A stretch of 29,678 bases of DNA from Prevotellaceae bacterium UBA5903 (lineage in GTDB: Bacteria; Bacteroidota; Bacteroidia; Bacteroidales; Bacteroidaceae), in contig DJEH01000072.1 in assembly GCA_002431845.1 (NCBI GenBank), positions 1,005 through 30,682 of the forward strand. Direction: 5' to 3'. Under the pieces are notes generated by a model. That model searched no databases. It was not told the DNA's origin and saw only the letters and a list, made by a program, of their open reading frames with translations. This document shows, piece after piece, positions 23,845 through 29,678 of the stretch (the first letter of the stretch is position 1; each line of letters begins with the position of its first letter). The position numbers and the translations under genes were made by a program.

Positions 23845-25074
23845 ATGAGCAAATTTGACGTTACAGACAATGGATACTTTGGTCGTTACGGCGGCGCTTA
23901 TATCCCAGAAATACTTCATAAATGTGTTGAAGACCTACACAAGAACTATCGCAAGATCATAGATAGCGAGGACTTTAAAGAAGAGTTTCATCAACTACTC
24001 CGCGACTATGTAGGTCGTCCTTCACCTCTATACTTGTCTAAGAACCTCAGCAAGATTCATGGATGCAAAATATATCTAAAACGTGAAGATCTTAACCACA
24101 CAGGTGCTCACAAAATAAACAATGCTATTGGTCAGATATTGTTGGCACGTCGCATGGGCAAAAAACGTATCGTTGCTGAAACAGGTGCAGGACAGCACGG
24201 TGTAGCTACTGCTACCGTTTGTGCATTGATGCACATGCCATGCGTGGTTTATATGGGTGCACTTGATGTGCAACGTCAAAAACCTAATGTTGAAAAAATG
24301 CGTTTGCTCGGAGCCAAGGTTGTAGCTGTTGAAAGCGGCAATCAAACGCTCAAAGACGCTTGTAACGAGGCTATCCGCGACTGGTGCTGCCACCCCTCAG
24401 ACACATTCTACCTTATTGGTTCAACCATGGGACCTCACCCCTACCCCGATTTGGTGGCGCGTTTACAGAGTGTAATTAGCGCCGAAATTCGCAAGCAACT
24501 ACAAGAAAAAGAAGGGCGTCCCACCCCAGACTATTTGGTGGCATGCATTGGTGGTGGCTCAAATGCTGCGGGTACGATATTCAACTTTTTAAGCGACGAC
24601 GACGTAAAAATAGTCTATGCCGAAGCAGGAGGTAAAGGCGTAGATTCGGGTATGACCGCAGCAACACTTAGCATGGGACAAGAAGGCGTGTTACATGGCT
24701 TTCGTTCACTTGTAATTCAAAATGAAGATGGTCAGATTGTAGAGCCCTACTCTATTTCAGCAGGTCTCGACTACCCTGGTATTGGTCCGCTACACGCCCA
24801 CTTAGTTAAGACTGGTCGTGCCCAAGCATTGGCTATTAACGACGACGAAGCTTTGGCAGCAGCTTATGAACTCAACCGCATTGACGGTATATTGCCGGCT
24901 TTAGAGTCTGCTCATGCCCTTGGCGCACTACACAGACTTAAGTTCAAGCCCACAGACATTGTGGTTGTTACGCTTTCGGGACGTGGTGATAAAGACATGG
25001 CCACCTATTTGGCACATGCTCCCAAGGGTGATTTCCCCACAAGCTACGAGGATATCCGAAAAAGTCTACAATAA
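23845..25074 (+). CDS. trpB: Tryptophan synthase beta subunit
   Basis: A 409-residue PLP enzyme that condenses indole with serine to give tryptophan, normally as an alpha2-beta2 complex with TrpA. The PLP lysine is Lys90 in LNHTGAHKINNAIGQ (Lys87 in the Salmonella enzyme). GAGQHGVATATVCA is the substrate-binding segment, and CIGGGSNAAG is the PLP-phosphate loop. The C-terminal LSGRGDKD is also typical. Start and length match the usual TrpB1 form. It is the first structural gene after the attenuator, followed 59 bp later by trpE. Its TrpA partner is not in the window and is expected after trpF. Confidence 0.97.
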   Translation: MSKFDVTDNGYFGRYGGAYIPEILHKCVEDLHKNYRKIIDSEDFKEEFHQLLRDYVGRPSPLYLSKNLSKIHGCKIYLKREDLNHTGAHKINNAIGQILLARRMGKKRIVAETGAGQHGVATATVCALMHMPCVVYMGALDVQRQKPNVEKMRLLGAKVVAVESGNQTLKDACNEAIRDWCCHPSDTFYLIGSTMGPHPYPDLVARLQSVISAEIRKQLQEKEGRPTPDYLVACIGGGSNAAGTIFNFLSDDDVKIVYAEAGGKGVDSGMTAATLSMGQEGVLHGFRSLVIQNEDGQIVEPYSISAGLDYPGIGPLHAHLVKTGRAQALAINDDEALAAAYELNRIDGILPALESAHALGALHRLKFKPTDIVVVTLSGRGDKDMATYLAHAPKGDFPTSYEDIRKSLQ

Positions 25075-25133
25075 CTAAGCAGACATTCAAAGTTATACAA
25101 CTATCTACATACAATCTGTTGAATATTCACATT

Positions 25134-26540
25134 ATGTTTCACTATACAGTTAAAACACAGCCCCTACCCGGCGACTTGAGCACTCCCGTCAGCACATACC
25201 TTAAGGTGCGCGACCTCTTTGCACAAAGCGCCTTGATGGAGAGTTCAGATTATCACGGTTCGGAAAATAACCGCTCTTTCATTGGTCTTGACCCTCTTGC
25301 TTCATTCAGTGTGGCACACGGAAAAGCCATCATGAGTTTTCCCGACAAAACGATTAAAACCATAGACCTTAGCGACGGTTACACCGTTGCAGATGCTTTT
25401 GAAGATTTCATTCAGTCGTTTAGAGTAGACGGAGAAGACAAAGGCTATTGCGGTTTGTATGGATATACATCGTTTAATGCCGTACGCTATTTCGAACACA
25501 TTAACGTGAAAGATAGCAAGGAAAAAAACAACGATGCTCCCGATATTCACTACATTCTGTATAAGTATCTGCTTGTTTTCAATGATTTCAGTAGCGAGCT
25601 AAAGTTGCTCGAGATGCTTGCAGATGGCGAAGAAAGTAAAGCTAACCAGATAGCCAGTGCTGTAATGAGCCGTAACTATGCCACCTACAAATTCCATGCT
25701 GTTGGTGAAACTTCTTCGCCACTTACCGACGAAGAGCATAAGGCAAACATACGACGTGGCATTGCTCACTGCAAACGAGGTGATGTGTTTCAAATTGTGC
25801 TTTCACGTCGTTTCATTCAGCGATATGAGGGCGACGACTTTGAACTTTATCGTGCACTTCGTCGTATAAACCCATCCCCCTACCTATTCTACTTTGATTT
25901 TGGTGGCTTTAGAATATTTGGTTCATCGCCCGAAACACATTGTCGCATTGAAGATGATGGCACTGCATATATTGACCCTATAGCCGGAACAACCCGACGT
26001 ATGGGCAACCGCGAAGCCGACCTAAAAGCCGCACAAGCACTACATGCCGACCCTAAAGAGAATGCCGAACACACTATGCTTGTAGACTTGGCACGCAACG
26101 ACCTTAACCGCCACTGCACCAACGTAAAGGTAGATTTCTTAAAGGACACACAATTCTATAGCCACGTTATTCACTTAGTAAGTCGTGTAAGCGGAAAGGT
26201 TCGCCCAGGAACAAACCCTATCAAACTCTTGGCAGACACATTTCCCGCAGGCACATTAAGCGGTGCTCCCAAAGTACGTGCTCTCCAACTCATCAGCGAG
26301 TATGAACCACACAACCGCGGTGCCTATGGTGGTTGCATTGGTTTTATTGGCCTTAACGGAACGCTTAACCAAGCCATTACCATTCGTTCGTTTGTTAGTC
26401 GCAATGGCGAATTGTGGTTTCAAGCAGGAGGTGGCATAGTAGCTGCAAGCAGTGAGGAATATGAGCTGCAAGAGGTAAACAACAAACTTGGTGCATTGCG
26501 CAAAGCCATTCTTTTGGCCGAAAGCAATAATGATAAGTAA
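25134..26540 (+). CDS. trpE: Anthranilate synthase component I
   Basis: A 468-residue enzyme that converts chorismate to anthranilate, with TrpG supplying ammonia from glutamine. The N-terminal part carries the ALMESSDYHG segment, which corresponds to the LLES tryptophan-feedback site, so the enzyme is probably feedback-inhibited. The chorismate-binding domain shows FGSSPETH, PIAGTTRRMG, MLVDLARNDL, GTLSGAPKVRALQLI and GGCIGFI in the expected order. I start at ATG 25134 because MFHYTVKTQPLPG fits the family; a TTG at 25119 would add five residues only. It lies 59 bp after trpB and 40 bp before trpG. Confidence 0.96.
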   Translation: MFHYTVKTQPLPGDLSTPVSTYLKVRDLFAQSALMESSDYHGSENNRSFIGLDPLASFSVAHGKAIMSFPDKTIKTIDLSDGYTVADAFEDFIQSFRVDGEDKGYCGLYGYTSFNAVRYFEHINVKDSKEKNNDAPDIHYILYKYLLVFNDFSSELKLLEMLADGEESKANQIASAVMSRNYATYKFHAVGETSSPLTDEEHKANIRRGIAHCKRGDVFQIVLSRRFIQRYEGDDFELYRALRRINPSPYLFYFDFGGFRIFGSSPETHCRIEDDGTAYIDPIAGTTRRMGNREADLKAAQALHADPKENAEHTMLVDLARNDLNRHCTNVKVDFLKDTQFYSHVIHLVSRVSGKVRPGTNPIKLLADTFPAGTLSGAPKVRALQLISEYEPHNRGAYGGCIGFIGLNGTLNQAITIRSFVSRNGELWFQAGGGIVAASSEEYELQEVNNKLGALRKAILLAESNNDK

Positions 26541-26580
26541 AGAGTATCGCTACGGCATTATTATTTTTATAAAAGACCAC

Positions 26581-27153
26581 ATGAAAATACTACTCATTGA
26601 TAATTACGACTCGTTTACCTACAACCTTTTTCAGTATATAGAGGAAGAAGGCGGTGACGATGTAAAGGTTACGGTTTGGCGCAACGACCAATTTGATATA
26701 GCTGATGTTGAAGCATTCGACAAGATTGTACTCTCACCAGGTCCGGGCATACCCGACGAAGCAGGCTTACTTAAACAAGTAATCGAAACTTATGCTCCTA
26801 GCAAACCTATATTGGGTGTTTGCTTGGGTGAACAAGCTATTGGCGAAGTGTTTGGTGGAAAACTTCTCAACCTATCTCATGTGTTTCATGGTGTACAAAC
26901 GCCCACACACATCGTAGCAGACGACTACATCTTTGATGGCCTTGCACCTATACAGCAAGTGGGACGTTACCATTCGTGGGTTGTGCAAAAAGAGGAACTT
27001 CCAAACACCTTACAAATAACAGCACTAAGCGATGAAGGGCAAATAATGGCTCTACGCCACAAAACCTACGATGTACACGGCATACAGTTCCACCCAGAGT
27101 CAATACTAACACCCAACGGCAGAAAAATAATTAGCAACTTTGTAAAACACTAA
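26581..27153 (+). CDS. trpG: Anthranilate synthase component II (glutamine amidotransferase)
   Basis: A 190-residue class I glutamine amidotransferase that feeds ammonia to TrpE. The start MKILLIDNYDSFTYNLFQY is canonical. Catalytic residues are Cys81 (GVCLGEQAIGE) and the His171/Glu173 pair (FHPESILT). SPGPGIPDEAG is the oxyanion-side motif. The residue after CLG is Glu where many homologues have His, which I take to be a lineage variant. The frame extends upstream into the end of trpE, but ATG 26581 gives the family start. It is followed 5 bp later by trpD, so translation is probably coupled. Confidence 0.95.
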   Translation: MKILLIDNYDSFTYNLFQYIEEEGGDDVKVTVWRNDQFDIADVEAFDKIVLSPGPGIPDEAGLLKQVIETYAPSKPILGVCLGEQAIGEVFGGKLLNLSHVFHGVQTPTHIVADDYIFDGLAPIQQVGRYHSWVVQKEELPNTLQITALSDEGQIMALRHKTYDVHGIQFHPESILTPNGRKIISNFVKH

Positions 27154-27158
27154 CGAAG

Positions 27159-28154
27159 ATGAAGGAAATATTAGAGCATTTGTTTCAGCATAACATTCTT
27201 ACTCGACAACAAACACACGATTTGCTCATCGGTATTGCCGAAAAGAAATATGATGAAGCTCAAATAGCTTCGTTGCTCACCATATATCGCATGCGCGACA
27301 TCCATGTGGACGAGTTACTCGGATTTCGCGATGCACTCATCGAAAAAGCTCATGCCATAAACCTCTCTGCCTACAAAGCCCTCGATATTGTTGGCACGGG
27401 GGGTGATGGCAAAAACACATTCAATATCTCCACTTGTGCATGCTTTGTTGTGGCTGGTGCGGGATACAAAGTGGCCAAACACGGCAACTATGGTGCCTCG
27501 TCGGTGAGCGGAGCGAGCACCGTGTTACAACTGCATGGTGTAAAGTTTACAAACGACGAAAGCATTATCCGAAAGAGCATTGAGGCTTGTGGCATGGCTT
27601 ACCTTCATGCCCCATTGTTCCATCCAGCACTTGCTGTGGTAGGTCCTTTGCGCAAGCAACTTGGAGTGAAAACAATCTTTAACCTCTTAGGTCCATTGGT
27701 CAATCCCTCGCACACAGCCTATCAGCTTCTCGGTGTGGCTAACCTTGAGCAAATGCGACTTTATACCAACACGTTGCAGCAAATAGGCATAGGTTTTACC
27801 GTTGTAACAAGTCTTGACGGATATGACGAAATTTCGCTAACAGACAACTTTAAGGTAATGTCTAACCATTCTGAAAGCATTTATCGTCCTTCGCAATTGG
27901 GCATGAACATTGCCCCCCCTTGCTCACTTCATGGAGGCGTGACCGCCGAAGAAGCAGCGCAAATCTTTGACAACGTGCTTCATAATAACGCCACAGACTT
28001 TCAGCGCGACGCTGTGCTTATCAATGCTGCCTTTGGCATACATACCATTTGCCCAGAAAAGACAATAGACGTTTGCATCGACGAGGCACGCACATCGCTA
28101 ATGAGCGGTAAGGCTTTAAGCACATTCAAAAAGTTTATAGAGATTAACGCTTAA
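27159..28154 (+). CDS. trpD: Anthranilate phosphoribosyltransferase
   Basis: A 331-residue enzyme that joins anthranilate to PRPP, the second step after chorismate. The PRPP-binding glycine loop is VGTGGDGKNTFNIST (about 79-93), followed by KHGNYGASSVSGAS. FNLLGPLVNPS is the conserved core segment. It is not fused to TrpG, unlike in enterobacteria. It starts 5 bp after trpG and ends 17 bp before trpC. Confidence 0.96.
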   Translation: MKEILEHLFQHNILTRQQTHDLLIGIAEKKYDEAQIASLLTIYRMRDIHVDELLGFRDALIEKAHAINLSAYKALDIVGTGGDGKNTFNISTCACFVVAGAGYKVAKHGNYGASSVSGASTVLQLHGVKFTNDESIIRKSIEACGMAYLHAPLFHPALAVVGPLRKQLGVKTIFNLLGPLVNPSHTAYQLLGVANLEQMRLYTNTLQQIGIGFTVVTSLDGYDEISLTDNFKVMSNHSESIYRPSQLGMNIAPPCSLHGGVTAEEAAQIFDNVLHNNATDFQRDAVLINAAFGIHTICPEKTIDVCIDEARTSLMSGKALSTFKKFIEINA

Positions 28155-28171
28155 TCATCCGATTTCCTGAC

Positions 28172-28954
28172 ATGTCCAATATATTAGATAAAATAGTTGC
28201 AACCAAGCGCCTTGAAGTAGCTGCAGCCAAGAGTAAAGTTTCTATCGAGCAACTTAAACAACAAGCCGCAATGCAACCCTCCCCCATAAGCATGCGTCAA
28301 TCTATATTGTTGCACAAGGGAGGCATTATTGCTGAATTTAAGCGACGCTCGCCATCAAAAGATTGGATTAAGCGCAATGCACGTGTTGAAGATATCATCC
28401 CTGCATACGAGGCTGCAGGGGCTGCAGGCTTGTCGATACTGACGGATAATCAGTACTTTGGCGGAAGCATCAATGACATTAAGCAAGCACGTCAGCTCAC
28501 CTCATTGCCCATCTTGCGCAAAGAATTTGTGATAGATGCATACCAACTTTACGAAGCTAGAGCTACAGGAGCAGATGCCTGCCTATTGATTGCTGCCGCC
28601 ATTGGCAACGAGCGTTGCAAAGAATTAGCTATGGTGGCGCACGACATAGGCTTGGAGGTGATACTTGAGGTGCATGCTATCGAAGAGATTGAAGCCTTCT
28701 CTGATAATGTAGACATTATAGGCGTCAACAATCGCAACCTGAAATACTTTAAGACTGATCCTCAGCAATCTGTTGAACTCTATAGCCACTTGCCCCAAGG
28801 CACTTTAGCTATATCAGAGAGCGGATTGCTTGATCCTCTTGTTGCAAACAAACTTCAAAAAATAGGCTACAAAGGTTTCCTTGTTGGCGAGGCTTTTATG
28901 CGAACTGAGCAACCAGGATTGTCGCTCTCGCATTACATACAAAGCCTTGACTAA
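28172..28954 (+). CDS. trpC: Indole-3-glycerol-phosphate synthase
   Basis: A 260-residue (beta/alpha)8 enzyme that closes the indole ring from carboxyphenylamino-deoxyribulose phosphate. Family landmarks occur in order: IIAEFKRRSPSKDWI (catalytic Lys), LSILTDNQYFGGS, LPILRKEFVID (second Lys), GVNNRNL, and the phosphate-binding ISESGL and FLVGEAFM. It is not fused to TrpF, which follows 24 bp downstream. Confidence 0.96.
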   Translation: MSNILDKIVATKRLEVAAAKSKVSIEQLKQQAAMQPSPISMRQSILLHKGGIIAEFKRRSPSKDWIKRNARVEDIIPAYEAAGAAGLSILTDNQYFGGSINDIKQARQLTSLPILRKEFVIDAYQLYEARATGADACLLIAAAIGNERCKELAMVAHDIGLEVILEVHAIEEIEAFSDNVDIIGVNNRNLKYFKTDPQQSVELYSHLPQGTLAISESGLLDPLVANKLQKIGYKGFLVGEAFMRTEQPGLSLSHYIQSLD

Positions 28955-28978
28955 AGATTTTTAAACTCGCTGCAATAT

Positions 28979-29635
28979 ATGACGTATAGTTTCCAAGAAG
29001 AGATGCAAACATCAAAGCATCCAGCACCCATAATAAAGGTGTGTGGCATGCGCGATGCAAACAACATTCAAGCCATCGACCACTTACATCCCGATTGGAT
29101 GGGTTTTATATTTTACCCCCAATCATCGCGATATGTGAGTGAGGTACCTAACATCCTTCCCCAACATGCTAAGAGAGTAGGTGTTTTTGTGCATCCTCAG
29201 TTTCGCGATGTAATAGAACATGTAAAGCAATACAATCTTGATGCTGTGCAGCTTCACGGAACAGCATCACCGCAAATGTGCGAGACATTTAGAGAGCGCG
29301 GGCTCATCGTGTTGAGGGCGCAACCAGTAACAGAGACATTTGTTGCGGAAACGGCAGAATACGTCGGAAAAATAGACTATTTTGTATTCGACAATCCCAC
29401 GCTTAAGTTCGGAGGCAGCGGACAACGCTACAATTGGTCGTTGCTCAATCGATACACTGGGCCTACCCCCTTTCTGCTAAGTGGTGGTTTGTCACCTCAG
29501 CTCATAAACGAGCTTAAACAGTTTCACCATCCATTTCTTGCTGGGTACGACATTAATAGTGGGTTTGAAATATCTCCCGCACTTAAAGACGAAGCTGCCG
29601 TTATGCAGTTTATTAAAGAGATCAAGCAACAATAG
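28979..29635 (+). CDS. trpF: Phosphoribosylanthranilate isomerase
   Basis: A 218-residue (beta/alpha)8 isomerase between the TrpD and TrpC steps. IKVCGMRDANNI near residue 19 contains the catalytic Cys. DWMGFIFYPQSSRYV, AVQLHG, and FLLSGGLSPQ (phosphate site) follow in family order, with GFEISPALKD at the end. A Met at residue 9 (29003) is an alternative start that would give a more typical short N-terminus. It is the last gene fully within the window. The 43 bases after it show no trpA start, so trpA, if present, begins beyond the edge. Confidence 0.94.
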   Translation: MTYSFQEEMQTSKHPAPIIKVCGMRDANNIQAIDHLHPDWMGFIFYPQSSRYVSEVPNILPQHAKRVGVFVHPQFRDVIEHVKQYNLDAVQLHGTASPQMCETFRERGLIVLRAQPVTETFVAETAEYVGKIDYFVFDNPTLKFGGSGQRYNWSLLNRYTGPTPFLLSGGLSPQLINELKQFHHPFLAGYDINSGFEISPALKDEAAVMQFIKEIKQQ

Positions 29636-29678
29636 ATGATATAACCAAAGAGAAATTTTAAGTAGGTGTTCATAATTA

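Noticed and set aside
26488..26580. Upstream ATG extension of trpG overlapping the end of trpE
   Set aside because: The canonical start MKILLIDNYDSFTYN is at 26581; the extension translates out-of-frame trpE sequence.

Overview
The window reads as a chromosomal segment of a Bacteroidales bacterium, most likely a Prevotella-like member of the Prevotellaceae (inference, not tested by any search). The reasons are: TAnnTTTG-type -7 promoter elements, near absence of Shine-Dalgarno sequences, a PCMD-domain exported protein, a POTRA-less Omp85-type barrel, the trp gene order B-E-G-D-C-F, and a trp leader resembling the Bacteroid-trp RNA. No phage, transposase, CRISPR, rRNA or tRNA gene was recognised. 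The right and left edges cut through the trp operon and gyrA respectively.

Layout. 1-5411: the 3' part of gyrA, then two exported TPR proteins that look like diverged paralogues. 5468-10510: a housekeeping run on the + strand with an M3 zinc peptidase, dCMP deaminase, an S41 C-terminal-processing-type protease and 5-formyltetrahydrofolate cyclo-ligase, the last two overlapping. 10606-11415: a family-2-type glycosyltransferase. 11416-12042: a convergent non-coding gap with a strong terminator, a possible degenerate dispersed element and a striking 103-bp cluster of nested palindromes. 12043-13278 (- strand): an unknown lipoprotein, divergently arranged with an Omp85-type outer-membrane barrel, which is followed by a PCMD-domain exported protein. 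16260-22486: a complete tripartite RND efflux system (lipoprotein adaptor, inner-membrane pump with an extra two-helix insertion, outer-membrane factor), followed by an atypical LpxA-like acyltransferase. 23380-29635: a promoter, a leader peptide with tandem Trp codons, a terminator/antiterminator attenuator, and then trpB-trpE-trpG-trpD-trpC-trpF. trpA presumably lies just beyond the window.

How the genes work together. The trp genes encode the route from chorismate to tryptophan except the TrpA subunit, controlled by ribosome-mediated attenuation. The efflux genes form one envelope-spanning pump. Many genes in the window, including those inside the efflux operon, are followed by a long-stem hairpin whose sequence is unique to that gap.
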